Shown: positions 46,867 through 58,461, counted from the first letter of the stretch. The stretch is 64,000 nt of DNA from Neoarius graeffei (GCF_027579695.1 NC_083587.1:5382001-5446000), one strand, 5' to 3'. Notes: generated from the letters alone by a model not told the origin. A program made the numbers and translations.

Positions 46867-49800
46867 TAGTTCCCCCCCCCAGACTGGATATGTCGAGAGA
46901 AGGACCAAAGTAGGGTTTAAGATTCACCACGTTCACATTGTCAGTGGACTTGTCAGGGAACTGAACCTTGTAATTTAGGGCTCCCAATTTCTTCTTTACA
47001 ATGCATGGTCCCGTCCACTTTGGTGCCAGTTTGGCTGAGAATCCTTTTACAGCATCAGATAGTGGATGGGCTTTGACCCACACCATGTCCCCTTCAAAAA
47101 GTTCCATGTTTCTCCTTTTTAAGTTGTAATATTTAGTTTGTTTGTCCTGTGCTCTTTTTACATTGGCAGCCACTTGTTTCGACAGTTCCAGCTGTCTTTC
47201 CAGTAGAGAGTGTTGCGAGGAGGTTGGAGGCAGAGCCTTTGACAAAAGTTGGTCAAGAGGACCTTTGAGACTATGTCCCAGATGCAGCATGGCTGGTGCA
47301 AAACCAGTGGACTCTTGCCATGAAGAGTTGATGGCGAACCGGAACTCATGTACCCACTGGTCCCAGTTGTTATGTTTTTCCCCCACATAGGAGGCTATCA
47401 TGGTTTTGAGTGTTCGGTTGACCCGCTCAGTCTGGTTCGTTTGTGGATGATAGCTTGTGGTGAACTTATTTATCACTCCCCATGATTTGCAGGCAGCTTT
47501 CAAGAGGTGACTGGTAAACTGGCTCCCCCTGTCGGATAGAAGATATTTTGGTGTACCCCACCTCGTGAATATCTCTTCTGTGAGAATCCTTACTAGCTTT
47601 GGGGTCCGGCTATCACGCACAGGGAACAACTCTGTCCATTTGGAGTAATAATCCACAAGGACCACCAAGTAGCAGTTACCCTTGCGGCTGCGAGGAAATG
47701 GGCCCATGATGTCAATACCCATCATTTCACCAACCTCTAACACTTGGGTCGATTGCAGCAGACCACTGGGTTTAGAATTGGAAGGCTTATGTTGCTGGCA
47801 GACAGTACACTCTCTGATGTGGGCCCAGGTGTCTTTGCGGATATCGGGCCACCAAGCAACCTCTAGGATGTGCCGGAGGGTCTTCAGGCGCCCAAAGTGT
47901 CCGCCTAAAGGATTGTCATGGTAATACTGCAAGAAAGTGGACTGCAGCTCCTTTGGGACAACTAGCTGGAATTTGTGCCCATCCCGTGTAATTGGGACTC
48001 GCCTGTAAAGCAGCCCCTGCTGGTCAACAAAGGTGATGCGGCTAGGAGAAACAGAGTCAGAGGAAGACATCTGCCCACGGACCCCTGCGATGTAAGTGTC
48101 TCTTCCTTGAGCAGCAGAAATTTCATCCAGGGAGTTGGGCAGATCAACGACCACTTTTGTGGAGGCAGCACATATAGCGAGGCGTGGTGTCATTATGGTG
48201 GTATTATCAGCGGACATTGGACTGCGTGACAAGGCGTCGGGAACAACATTTAATGTACCCTTTCTGTAACGCACAGTAAAGGTGAAGGGCTGGAGTCTCA
48301 GTGCCCAGCGTATGAGGCGTGAAGAAGTTTTGGGGGTGTTAAAGACCCAAGACAGGGCTGCATGGTCTGTCACCACTTCAAATTGGACTCCTTCAAGGAA
48401 GTGTTGCCATTTCTCCACAGCCCATACAACAGCCAAACACTCCTTTTCAGATGTAGAGTAGTTTCTCTCGGCCCCATTCAGTAGGCGGGAAGCAAAGGCA
48501 ATAGCGTGTTCGCCATCATCATCGTCCTGTGTCAATACTGCACCTAGCCCAATATCACTAGCATCCGTGGCAACCTTAAAGGACTTCGACAGGTCTGGAT
48601 GAGCAAGCACCGGGGGAGATTGTAGTGCCTCTTTCAGTCTTTCCCAGCTCCTCTCACAGTCCTTCATCCACTTCCATTCAACATCCTTCTTTTTGAGATT
48701 GTGAAGAGGGGCGGCCAGATCTGCAAAGTTTTTAATGAATTTATGATACCAGCCGGCAAGACCCAGAAACCTCTGGAGCTCTTTGATGTTTTGAGGCCTA
48801 GGATAGTCACTGATGGCCTTGAGCTTCTCAGAGTCAGCTGCAATACCCTGGCTGGACACTTGATGGCCTAAGAACGTCAAGGAGGTCTTGAAGAAATGAC
48901 ATTTCTTCAGGTTGAGGGTCAGTGAGGCTAGATGGAGCTTCTCAAACACCTTCCTCAGATCAGCCAGGTGGGCAGCTTCAGACTTTGAAAAGACAATAAT
49001 GTCGTCTATGTAAACAAAACAGCATACCCCCTTCAATTCGGCCAGGACTGTCTCCATAAGCCTCTGAAATGTGGCTCCCGAGTTCTTGAGACCGAAAGGC
49101 ATTGAAAGGAAATGGAAGAGACCATAAGGCGTGATGAATGCTGTTTTTTCAACACTGTCTTTGTCCATTGGGACTTGCCAGTATCCTGAGCGTAGATCTA
49201 GAGAGCTAAATACCGAGGCACCAGAAAAGGACTCAAGGATGTCATGGATCTTCGGCATTGGATAGGCATCAAACAGAGTCTTTTTATTCAGGCGCCTGTA
49301 ATCGACACAAAATCGCCATTTCCCTTCAGGCTTGGGCACTAGAACAACTGGAGAGGCCCATGGGGAGGAGGAAGGCTCAATAATCCCATCAGCTTCCATC
49401 TCCTTCAGTTGCTGCTGGATAATCTCCCTCTTTAGTGGAGACACTCGATAAGATGGACAGCGCAAAGGGACGTCATCGGTCAGCCGGATGGTGTGTTCTA
49501 CAGCGGTCGTCCTCCCAAGTCTTCCAGAGCAGACGAACGGCCACTTATTCATCAGCTGTAGCAGCTCAGGCCTAGGCTGCTGGGGTAAGTCAGACAAGAT
49601 GCTAAGATGAACAGATGTGTTAGGTGCTGGCTTTCTATGAGGCAGAGCATAATAGATGTGAACTCTTGCTGGTTCCACTGTACACCATTCATTTCCCCAC
49701 TCGTTCTGGTCAGGATGCAGATAGTGTGTTATTTTCCCTCCATTTCTTACTCCATAGGTTCCCCGCTTAAAATCCAGGTGCACGCCACTCTTTTGTAAGA

Positions 49801-51379
49801 AGTCTAGGCCTAAGATAAGAGGGAAAGCCAGATCTTCATCAGATAAGACATACATGGAGTGTGTCCAGTACGTGTTATGGAGGTCAAGGGTACAGTTAAC
49901 TATCCCTAAGGCCTTTTTGGCTGTCCCATTGGCCAGGGCAAACTCCTGATCACCACACGGTGACAGGTTTTCCTGTGGCTTCTTAATCTGCTGCCACAGT
50001 TTGTCGCGCATCAGAGAGAAAGTACTCCCTGTGTCCAGCAGGGCGGCTCCTTGGAAACCTCTGATAGAGAGATTGACGGCCAGGAGAGACGGTAGATGTT
50101 TGGGAGGAGCGTGGGAGTGTGTTTCAGATTTCACAACAATTACTTCAGCTTTTTTTGTCTTTGGTTGCTGTTTAGCTGCTTTCTCATTATTGACTCGTGC
50201 CCAATAATTTTTCATTGATGCTAGATCATTCTCGATCATGCTGCCTACTTTCACTAATTCAGCCACTGTGTTCACTGTTCCACGTAGGCCTGAAGCGATT
50301 TTCGGATTGGCATTACTGAGAATGCGGCGGACCAATGTAGCCTCATCAATGTCGGGCTTCCATTTCAGACAGAGAGCTCTATAATCGTAAGCAAAGTCCC
50401 TAATGGGTTCATTTAGACTCTGGATACGAGTACGCAACCGTTCTTCAATTTCCTGAACAAAATCAGTGGACAAGAATGCTGATAGGAATGCAGTTTTAAA
50501 TTCCTCCCATGTATGGATGTTCTTCCGCTCTGCTATCCACCAGCTTTTGGCTGGACCTTTCAGCACAGAAGACAGTGTGGCTAATATTTCATTGTCTGGT
50601 GTGGGTCTTAAATCCAGAAATTCCTTACATAGCTCTATGTAAGTCATGGGGTCTTTTATTTCACTGTCACCACCAAATTCGGGAAAATTCAATTTAATGG
50701 GGAGCTTAGATGTTCTTACACCCGTAAAGCTAGGGGGGCTCTGAGTGTCATATTGAAACCTCACAGGTGATTGTCCTTCTGTCTGATTCACAGGAGACAG
50801 TTTGGGCGTGCTGGTGAGTTTTAAGTGCCTCAACTGAGCTTCCCACTGATGGTCACGTCTTTGTAAGCAGCGTACAACTGCATCCTCCAGTTTCGCGACA
50901 ATATTAACAGCAAAAGTTTTCACTGTCTCAATTTTATTGTCAACCATTTGTCTCATTAAACCTTCTCTGTTAATGATACTGGTGTTTGATTCAGACACTT
51001 GCGTTTCTAGATCAGTCAAACGAATTTTCATTTCATCAAGTGCTCTTCTGAGTTCGTGTATTTCCACTTGTTGGACAGACGCATGAGACACGGTAACATT
51101 TGTTTCATCTTCACCGTCATTGTTAATCTCTTCCTCCTCATTATAATCATCACCCTCCCCACCTTCAACATTAGAGCTTGTAGTTCTGCTCTCGTCCTCA
51201 CCAAGATACAGGCTACCAAGGGATTCAGTGAGATGATCTACCCGTTCTCTAAAGGTAATGTGAGGGTGCGCTAGATGTGCCATTTCAGCATCAATGGATA
51301 TTGGTGGCCTGTCTAACCCTCCCTGTTCAGATGACTCATGTAAAGGCTCTAAAGCCCCCTCAGCAAGCTGCTCTGCCAT
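46862..51379 (-). CDS. Gypsy gag-pol polyprotein, single frame
   Basis: 1505 codons in one frame. An acidic N-terminus and a coiled-coil-like segment (about residues 100-135) precede a capsid-type region (LNFPEFGGDS to VKVGSMIENDL). No CCHC knuckle is seen. Protease has LLDTGSTFS (about 446); RT has FVYIDDIIVFS (about 790); RNase H follows with ATDASDIGLGAVL. Integrase has its zinc-binding region ending CTVCQQHK (about 1190) and the IDIMGPFPRS and SDRGSQF blocks. It ends VNLKPYFGPS without a chromodomain, unlike the element at 18 kb. Confidence 0.93.
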   Translation of the reverse strand: MAEQLAEGALEPLHESSEQGGLDRPPISIDAEMAHLAHPHITFRERVDHLTESLGSLYLGEDESRTTSSNVEGGEGDDYNEEEEINNDGEDETNVTVSHASVQQVEIHELRRALDEMKIRLTDLETQVSESNTSIINREGLMRQMVDNKIETVKTFAVNIVAKLEDAVVRCLQRRDHQWEAQLRHLKLTSTPKLSPVNQTEGQSPVRFQYDTQSPPSFTGVRTSKLPIKLNFPEFGGDSEIKDPMTYIELCKEFLDLRPTPDNEILATLSSVLKGPAKSWWIAERKNIHTWEEFKTAFLSAFLSTDFVQEIEERLRTRIQSLNEPIRDFAYDYRALCLKWKPDIDEATLVRRILSNANPKIASGLRGTVNTVAELVKVGSMIENDLASMKNYWARVNNEKAAKQQPKTKKAEVIVVKSETHSHAPPKHLPSLLAVNLSIRGFQGAALLDTGSTFSLMRDKLWQQIKKPQENLSPCGDQEFALANGTAKKALGIVNCTLDLHNTYWTHSMYVLSDEDLAFPLILGLDFLQKSGVHLDFKRGTYGVRNGGKITHYLHPDQNEWGNEWCTVEPARVHIYYALPHRKPAPNTSVHLSILSDLPQQPRPELLQLMNKWPFVCSGRLGRTTAVEHTIRLTDDVPLRCPSYRVSPLKREIIQQQLKEMEADGIIEPSSSPWASPVVLVPKPEGKWRFCVDYRRLNKKTLFDAYPMPKIHDILESFSGASVFSSLDLRSGYWQVPMDKDSVEKTAFITPYGLFHFLSMPFGLKNSGATFQRLMETVLAELKGVCCFVYIDDIIVFSKSEAAHLADLRKVFEKLHLASLTLNLKKCHFFKTSLTFLGHQVSSQGIAADSEKLKAISDYPRPQNIKELQRFLGLAGWYHKFIKNFADLAAPLHNLKKKDVEWKWMKDCERSWERLKEALQSPPVLAHPDLSKSFKVATDASDIGLGAVLTQDDDDGEHAIAFASRLLNGAERNYSTSEKECLAVVWAVEKWQHFLEGVQFEVVTDHAALSWVFNTPKTSSRLIRWALRLQPFTFTVRYRKGTLNVVPDALSRSPMSADNTTIMTPRLAICAASTKVVVDLPNSLDEISAAQGRDTYIAGVRGQMSSSDSVSPSRITFVDQQGLLYRRVPITRDGHKFQLVVPKELQSTFLQYYHDNPLGGHFGRLKTLRHILEVAWWPDIRKDTWAHIRECTVCQQHKPSNSKPSGLLQSTQVLEVGEMMGIDIMGPFPRSRKGNCYLVVLVDYYSKWTELFPVRDSRTPKLVRILTEEIFTRWGTPKYLLSDRGSQFTSHLLKAACKSWGVINKFTTSYHPQTNQTERVNRTLKTMIASYVGEKHNNWDQWVHEFRFAINSSWQESTGFAPAMLHLGHSLKGPLDQLLSKALPPTSSQHSLLERQLELSKQVAANVKRAQDKQTKYYNLKRRNMELFEGDMVWVKAHPLSDAVKGFSAKLAPKWTGPCIVKKKLGALNYKVQFPDKSTDNVNVVNLKPYFGPSLDISSLGGGTM

Positions 51380-51475
51380 ATATGATGGACAGAAAAGGAA
51401 AGGCTATTAGTAGGCGAAAGGTGAAAAATTAAAGTTAGAAAGAAAGCGCGTTCAAATTCGCACTGGGGCCTCCAC

Positions 51476-52149
51476 TGTAACGAACTCGATACGAGCCGTT
51501 AACAAATCTTGTAACTTAATGCATGAAACGCGCTTACAACATATTTCCAAAGTGAATATTTTATTGTGTGTTGGTGCATAGTGAGAAAGAGTGAGAGAAT
51601 AGCCTTCAGGGCAGAGTCTTTAGTCCAACCACTGTACAAGCAGTATAACAAAAACCCGCGCACCGCCCGTGCGCTTTCCAAAAACAAACAATCCTCGCCA
51701 GGAAAAAAGATAGGAAAAAAAAAAAAGGAGCGATCTCACCTCTTCAGATGTGGGTTTAAGTCCGTATGTACCTTCCTCAAAAAGGGCGAAGAAGGAAAAA
51801 AAATTAATCCTTAAGCGTGTAGTAGTCAATCTATCTCGGAGCATTGAAGAGTACTGAAGGATGTCAGAAATGTCCGTGCGCCGGCTTCCATCTACCTTCA
51901 TTCATTCCTCTTTCCGCCTCTCCATTCAAAACCGAGCACGTGATTTAAAGGGTCTAAGGCCATAGGACAGGGGTGAGGAGGTGTGTGCGTGTGTGTGTGA
52001 CAGGGTGAGTGACAGAGAAGAACCCTATAGACTTCCTATGCTCACGCTCGCCCTGAATTTCTCTTAAAGTGAGGCTTTCTATGTCTTACTTTACATAGAT
52101 ACTATTTTACGCTACTGATAAGTAAAAATTTTATGTGGCTGATGCTACA
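51476..52149 (-). repeat. 5' LTR of the gypsy element
   Basis: 674 bp. The sequence just inside it (minus strand GTGGAGGCCCCAGTGCG) is the likely primer site. Confidence 0.93.
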
Positions 52150-52282
52150 ATCCCGTGCTGTACATCATGAACCACGCCAATGCGCGGATCACCTGTTGGT
52201 ATCTCGCCCTCTAGCCTTTTAAATTCTAGGTAGTCCACAGGCGCAGATGGTGGTGGCGGAATTCATATCCTGTCGGGGGTTA

Positions 52283-52591
52283 TGTGGCAGTGGGGGCATG
52301 GCCTAGCATCAGTTTGTGAATGGAGGGTGGGGCCAGGGAAGGTGAGTGTCAAAGTCAATGCACCTGTTGTCAATTAATGTTGTGTGTGTTTGTTGCAGTG
52401 ACAGTGGAGGTTAGAAAAGGAGGGAGAGTGAAGAGAAGGGCGCTTTCCCAACCAGAACACGTGTGTGTCTGTGTGTGAGCAGCGAGTGAGTGAATGAAGC
52501 TAAAAAGCAATGAAAATAGTAAAAATAAAAAGTGTGTGAGAACATCAGCTCCTCCCTGCCATGCTTATGTACTCCACCCACATCAGGGACA
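52283..52591 (+). repeat. 3' LTR of the Gmr1-type element
   Basis: 309 bp, TGTGGCAG to GGGACA. It has gained and lost blocks relative to the 5' LTR, consistent with an old insertion. Confidence 0.8.
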
Positions 52592-53018
52592 TATTACAGT
52601 ATTATAATGTGTCCCGTCCCCCCGTTTCTGTAATATGGGGAGGTCTGACAGCATTATCCGATAGTATGTGTTTCCTGTGACAGGGCCCTTTTTCCCCCCT
52701 TGATTTCTCCTCAGTCTTCTCCCTAATTTAGCCATGGTCAATTCCCACCCATCAGACTGCTCTCCAGTATCACATAACAGCTACCAACCAGGGAGGGCTA
52801 TCACGTGCTTCCTCTGAGATAAGTAATACCAGTTGACCAGCTGACCACATATTTTACTCATACAATGTCAGGGGGGAGAAAGCACACTCGAAGGAAAACC
52901 CAATCCACTCAATTTCTATTAATATGTGCTCTCACACACACCCAGCGCTGAGAGCGCTGTCAGCCGCGCGGTAAGGTTTTAAATGTTTTTAAAGTTTTAG
53001 AGACTTTTTTCTGTCAAG

Positions 53019-56000
53019 TTGGTGAATGAAATGGCCAACGGACAGTTTATCCTACTTTTCCTGCTGACGTTTTGTCAAATCGTAGGACTGTACAACTCAT
53101 TTGCGGCTAGCAAAAACACGGAAGCAGGTTTGTTTGTTGAATTAGCTGGTAACAAACATTCCAGTCAAATACCCTTCGGACATCACCAACTGTTTAATCA
53201 ATTAATCCGACCGTTCCATTATGCCCCCAACAAACAACGCGCCAGGAGGAGAAATGTTGGAGAAGTAAGGATAAATGTTACGCTACTGGTTGTCACAGAA
53301 AGTTTGCTGCTATGCGGGGATGTTCATCCTTGCCCTGGACCATCCACCTGCAAAACACCTAGGTGTCCATGCCCTAACTGTGGGAAGACTGAGATCGAAT
53401 GCAAATGCAGTTGCTTGTGATTTGTGTGACGAGTTTGTTCACATAAAATGTGCAAACATAGACCGTAAAACATACACTTTGGCCGTCAAAGCGCAGGCAA
53501 ACATTCAGCTGGTGTGTAATGCCTGTTGTGTGCATGAAATGTGCTCCCCCGATATCCTGGATTTTACACGAGAGGATGATGCATCTTTCGGTGGGGATGA
53601 CAGTCCGATCGAGAAAGGGGATACGTCCTTGGAACTTTTAAATCAAAGAGGGCTACATTTTATTCACCTTAACGCAAGAAGTTTACTTCCGAAAATTGAA
53701 GAGTTAAGGCAGTTCATCGCAAGGACAAAAGCCGCAGTGATTGCTGTGACTGAGACGTGGCTGGACAGTTCCATTGAGGATGGCGAGATCTAACTGCCTG
53801 GTTTCAACTGCTACCGGCGAGACCGCAATAGGAACGGAGGAGGGGTATGCCTCTTTATTAGGACTGATTTATCATTCACCTCTTGCCCGGACTTACAGAC
53901 AGACTCATTGGAAACTGCTTGGGTTGAAATTCGACTGCCCAAAACAAAGCCGATTTTGGTGGGGGTGCGTTACAGACCCCCAAAACAAAATGACTTTTAT
54001 GAACTTTTAGAATCAGTGTGTATTGATAGTAATGTGTTGATGGAGAAAGAATGCATCCTTTTGGGTGATTTTAATACAAATCTGTTGCTGACTACTAAAA
54101 ATGGACTTCTTAAAAAGTTTTTACATTTCTGCAAGGTGTTTGAATTACAGCAACTTATAACTGAGCCAACCAGAGTAGATATGCACACAATCTAATTTGG
54201 ATCTGATACTGGTTACTGATTGTAAAAAAATCTGCTGCTCTGGGATATTGGACATTGGTCTCAGTGACCATAAAGTTATTTTCTGTACTCGTAAGACATC
54301 TAAGGGTAAATTAGGATCAGGATCTCATCATTCCATAAAGATAAGATGTACAAGACAATATTCTAAGGAGGCTTTTGAGCTAAAACTTGCCGATCAGGAT
54401 TGGAGTAAAGTTATGGACAGTAAGGATCCTGATCAGGCATGGAAGTTGTTTAAGGAGAGGTTTTTAGCAGCATTGGACATGGTTGCACCAATGAGAGAGA
54501 TGAGAGTAAAGCAAAAGAGAGCCAAATGGATGACGACTGAAATAATTGATTTAATAAGACAGAGAGATCACTATTACAGAAAATACTCTAAGTCCAATCT
54601 TCAACATGATTTTGATAAATATGTATATAACTGGAACCAAGCAAGATATCATATACAGAAAGCTAAAGCTGATTACTATGCTGAAGCAGTGTCAGACAAT
54701 ATCCACCAACCAAAGAAACTGTGGAAAATCCTTAAAGATATTGGTGCTGGGAAATCAAATAGTAACAGCTGTAACACCGGGATTGATATTGACAATGCAA
54801 TTTGTTTTGACAAAAAAGTTATATCAAATCATTTTAATAGGTTTTTCACTACGGTCGCTGCCAGTCTGGCTTCACATCTACCAATAGGATCTGGGAATTT
54901 TGGGGCATCCTTTCTGAGGTCCATTTACAAAGATGCATCACCTGACTCATTTGATCTTTGCACAATATCAAATGAAAAGATTGGGGAGATGTTAGCATCC
55001 TTATCCACCAACAAGGCCACTGGCATGGATCAAATTCCAGCCAGATTCATTAAGGACAGTGCTAATGTTGTAGGGGGCGCTATTGCACATATTATAAATT
55101 TGTCTATACAACTTGGTAAAGTGCCAATTGAAATGAAATGGGCCAGGGTACTCCCTCTATTCAAGAAAAAATAGTAGGACAGATGTTAAAAACTATAGAC
55201 CAGTGTCAATTCTGCCAACTTTGTCCAAAATTTTGGAGAGAGTGGTCTTTGATCAGATGGAGAGGTATTTGTCCCAGAACAACTTGCTATATGACCTCCA
55301 ATCTGGTTTTAGATCTGCTTACTCCACTAACACATGCCTCTCTCACCTATGTGATTACATCAGACAAGAAAGTGAAAAAGGAAATTATACTGCCATGGTT
55401 TTATTGGATTTACAGAAAGCGTTTGACACTGTGGACCATTCAATTCTTTTATCTAAGTTGCAATGCATGGGTTTTGGCCAGGCATCATTACAGTGGTTCA
55501 AATCATACCTATCAAATAGAAGTCAAATCTGTGATTATGATGGGGTATTGTCAGAACCTTTGCAAATATCTTGTGGGGTGCCCCAAGGCTCAATTTTAGG
55601 CCCTTTGTTATTTCTTATTTATGTAAATGATATGCCAGCAGCTGTTAAATGTAAAGTAATTCTCTATGCTGATGACTCCTCACTACTTGTATCTGGTAGA
55701 AACATCTCTCAGATTCAAGAAACCCTTACTGATGAGCTGAGTAATGCAAGAGAGTGGCTGTTAGATAATAGACTGTCATTACATGTGGGGAAATCTGAAT
55801 GCATTTTACTTGGTACCAAACACAAGATAAAAAAGGCACCTGAGTTAAAAGTCACATGTAATGGTAATGAAATTCAAACAAAGACAACGGTTACATATTT
55901 AGGTTTAATACTGGATCAGACTTTGACCGGTCATTCCATTGCTGAGAAGCTATTAAACAAAAGTGCTTCCAAATTGAAATTTTTATACCGTAACACAAGG

Positions 56001-56496
56001 CAGTTAGATTTTAAAATAAAAAAAAAAACTTCTTGTGTTAGCGCTTGTTCAGTGCCATTTTGACTATGCTTGTTCAGCATGGTATAGTGGCCTGACAATG
56101 AAAATTAAAAATAAAATGCAGGTTATGCAGAACAACATGATCCATTTTATATTGTGTAAACCATCTAGATATCATGTCACTTTTAATGATTTTAAGAAAG
56201 TGGACTTTCTGCCTGTAAAGCTAAGGGTTGAACAGCTAAAATTGAATCATATGTTCAACATTATCAATGGTATAGCCCCCAAGTATTTGGGATCCCAAAT
56301 TGTAATGGTGCATACTCAACACACCTATGAAACAAGAGCAAGTGTCCACTCTTGCAAGGTACCATCTGCAAAGAGCGTGGCACGTAACTCTCTTTTATAC
56401 AGGAATTATGTTATGGAATAGCCTTCCACTAAATATTAAAATGGCAGAAACAAAAAGGGATTTTAAACAAAAGGTCAGGGTTTTTTGTGGAATAAA
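53019..56496 (+). pseudogene. LINE ORF: PHD-like finger, endonuclease, RT; six breaks
   Basis: The N-terminus ends in LLLCGDVHPCPGPS, followed by a Cys-rich PHD-like finger (CPNCGKTEIECKC, CDLCDEFVHIKC, CNACC; 53345-53530). Endonuclease: LHFIHLNARSLLPKIEEL, TETWLDSS, ILLGDFNT and GLSDHKV (53660-54270). RT: NKATGMDQIPARF, NYRPVSILPTLSKI, GVPQGSILGPLLF and the catalytic YADD (about 55670). C-terminal domain with FLPVKLRVEQ. Breaks: frameshift near 53405, TAA at 53791, frameshifts near 54190, 55170, 56025 and 56395, several in A-runs. Probably not active. Confidence 0.85.
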
Positions 56497-56670
56497 GTAG
56501 AGAATTAGATGACTTAGGAATGTGAATGTATATGTGATATCTGTTGCATGTGTTTGTATGTCTTGTCCTTTTCCACCAGGGACCATGTTGGAAATAAGTG
56601 TTTTACGCTTTTACATGTAATCCCTTGGATACCCTTTGTCTTCCTATATCCATAAATAAACCAAACCAAA
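53019..56670 (+). mobile_element. CR1/L2-group LINE, nearly full length
   Basis: Coding blocks for a zinc-binding N-terminus, an APE-type endonuclease and a reverse transcriptase, followed by a 3' UTR ending in CCATAAATAAACC and an ACCAAACCAAAC tail. The 5' end is not defined; it may reach back towards 52870. It lies in the presumed PRDM9-like intron, antisense to the gene. Confidence 0.85.
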
Positions 56671-57199
56671 CAACCCATGACTGGCTAGTATAACTGACAG
56701 GGCAGGGAAGAGACAGTATACCATCCCTCCCTCCCTGAGAGCCCAGACAATTTTGCTCTCTTGAGCTCCCAACCACAGATGACTGTGGCATCATCAGGAT
56801 TCGAAAGTGGCAATATCTGGATTATGGGGAGGATGATGGGGGCAACAGTTTTCTGCTGTACCACTTGGGATCCACAGGCCATGCATTTTACGCTATTTCT
56901 GGTTAAATTGTGCCTGATGAATAAAACTGCAACAGTATTTTGTGGTTTACTATATAGTCAGTTTCGCAATAGCAGGATATTGCAGTGGGGTGACTTTACC
57001 CTCTCTGGTTGGTTACGATATGATAGAGAAAACCTACCTGGTTGGTGGAACATGCCAAAATGAGTCCTCTGGGGGAGTGCTCTGGTTACTACAGATTGCA
57101 TTGTACAACAGCTTTCATTCCAGAAACACTGTTAGGCTCAGAAATGTCACAAGATAATGCAGAAAATAACCTCTATAACCTCTTAGACAAAAGTAACAC
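56671..57199. other. prdm9: Intron sequence, no feature recognised
   Basis: Between the LINE tail and the PR/SET exons. A short post-SET exon may be hidden here, but I could not identify one. Confidence 0.45.
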
Positions 57200-57378
57200 C
57201 TTGCTGTCCGATTGTTCCTGTAGGTGCAGGACTGAGTTCTTTGGTGTGCTCCTCTTCATACCACACCAATAGCTCCTGTCCTGGGTTAATGGGTCGACAG
57301 CAACGATACAGAATTCCCCCTCGATACCGAAATGCCACAAGATTCTGTTCTTCTTCATTACAGGCACAATTCACATAC
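57200..57378 (-). CDS. prdm9: PRDM9-like PR/SET exon, C-terminal part
   Basis: After a CTCACTCTTTTAG acceptor, the exon reads [20 protein letters not shown], then [29 protein letters not shown]. This is the C-terminal half of the PRDM9 PR/SET domain, which methylates histone H3 on K4 and K36. The two tyrosines matching human Tyr341 (in LYRCC) and Tyr357 (in VWYEE) are kept, which fits a catalytically competent domain. The donor is uncertain; I place it at AAG then GTGTTA (57199). The residues after ELSPA differ from what I expect. Confidence 0.75.
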
Positions 57379-57544
57379 CTAAAAGAGTGAGGCAACATTC
57401 CAGAAAAGGTAAAAATCAGATCAGAGACTTGGAGAAAGCATGGCAGAGATATCAGTGACAGCAAGAAGATAAAGTTCTTCCAACAAATGAGGAACTGTAA
57501 AATCAAAATCACTAAAACGGCCCAAGAGCTGGTGTATTTCTCAC

Positions 57545-57612
57545 CTCATCCAATTCACACGCATCTCTCTTTTGGCATCAATGTATTCTTCACACTGCAT
57601 GCTCCTGTATAC
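57545..57612 (-). CDS. prdm9: PRDM9-like PR/SET exon, upstream part
   Basis: 68 bp between a TTTTTCTCCAG acceptor and a GATGAG/GTGAGA donor. It encodes [20 protein letters not shown] then WMR; the Arg codon is split and completed by the next exon, giving NWMRYVNCA as in mammalian PRDM9. Exon size and phase fit the family. Earlier SET exons and any KRAB/SSXRD exons would lie at higher coordinates; I could not recognise them up to 64000. Confidence 0.75.
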
Positions 57613-58170
57613 CTGGAGAAAAATACCACATTTATATTTTCTTTACTAAAATCAATCTATGCCTTTAAATGAGGTATACAGAAACAAGAAAGATGGCTCA
57701 TGCCAATATTATTAAGCCTCATGAAGGCTGAATTAAAAGGTTCTTGACTGTATCTTAAGATTCACAAAACAGCCAACAAGCTCTGAGATGAATTTAGTAA
57801 CTATAGGAAAATGCAGGCAAGGCTTTATCAGAATTTAGGCAAAGGAAAGGTTTCTCATAAAAGGCTTTAAGTCTGACATGGCAAAGCTGTGCTGTGAATC
57901 AGACCTCTCTGATACACATCTGTCCCTTGTGTTTTGGTCTCTAAACAGAAAGCTACAAAAATGCATAACTTTAAAGTCAGTTCTGTCACTAAATGGGTTT
58001 TATACAAAATATTTTGGATTTGTACAAGTAATATTTATTTACCATAAGTGTTTGGGAGCTAATGTTGTTTTAGTTCAGTGTAGTAGTGTTCATTTTTAAT
58101 TTAAAGAATTTTAAAATTCACTTTTAGTCTTAGTCATGTCCTGAAAATGTAGTTACATTTTAGACTTAGA

Positions 58171-58217
<47 letters not shown>

Positions 58218-58461
58218 GTGTCAAGATTTAATCTTGACAACCTTGGAACGCTTTATTGGTCAGGGCATAATGAACAGAGATTTTGTTTTGCTGTCTTTTT
58301 ACCAGCCCTCTCTGTGGGCCTGTCATTTCAGGATCATGTGGCAGCATGCGTGTGTTCTCACTGGTCAAATCACAACCATGTTAGTTAATATGCATTAACA
58401 TTCTACTCTAATGCAAAAACAGTGCGTAGCAATGAAACAAAATCCATGAACAAAAAAAAAG
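57613..58461. other. Intron or spacer, no gene recognised
   Basis: AT-rich sequence upstream of the PR/SET exons. Only the GT/G tract below stands out. Confidence 0.45.
58175..58218. repeat. (GT)n followed by an 18-G run
   Basis: Thirteen TG units, then 18 consecutive G (58201-58218). A G-run of this length could form a quadruplex, or may be a sequencing length error. Confidence 0.95.

Larger units (their letters stand above)
46193..52149 (-). mobile_element. Ty3/gypsy LTR retrotransposon, looks whole, young
   Basis: On the minus strand, the LTRs at 51476-52149 and 46193-46866 are 674 bp each and identical wherever I compared them. ATCC flanks both sides (46189-46192, 52150-52153). A G-rich polypurine tract precedes the 3' LTR. 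One long gag-pol frame, no visible break. It lies inside the old Gmr1-type element and so is younger than it. Confidence 0.95.
40276..52591 (+). mobile_element. Gmr1-type Ty3/gypsy element, old and broken
   Basis: LTRs at 40276-40590 and 52283-52591 (TG to CA) are clearly diverged, with indels. TATT on both sides may be a 4-bp duplication. Parts in order: gag with SCAN-like region (about 41080-41320), CCHC knuckle (CWRCGELGHLQSQC, about 41520), protease end (LILGTDWPGF, 41850), integrase (42950-44520 and 44860-45100), then RT (45260-45720) and remains of RNase H. Integrase before RT is the copia-like order known for Gmr1 elements of deuterostomes. It is broken in many places (well over ten) and has taken in a MITE, a displaced gypsy fragment and a complete gypsy element. 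Confidence 0.85.

Noticed and set aside
58177-58398. Frames through the GT/G tract
   Set aside because: They read the microsatellite and G-run as Cys-Val and Gly repeats; not coding.
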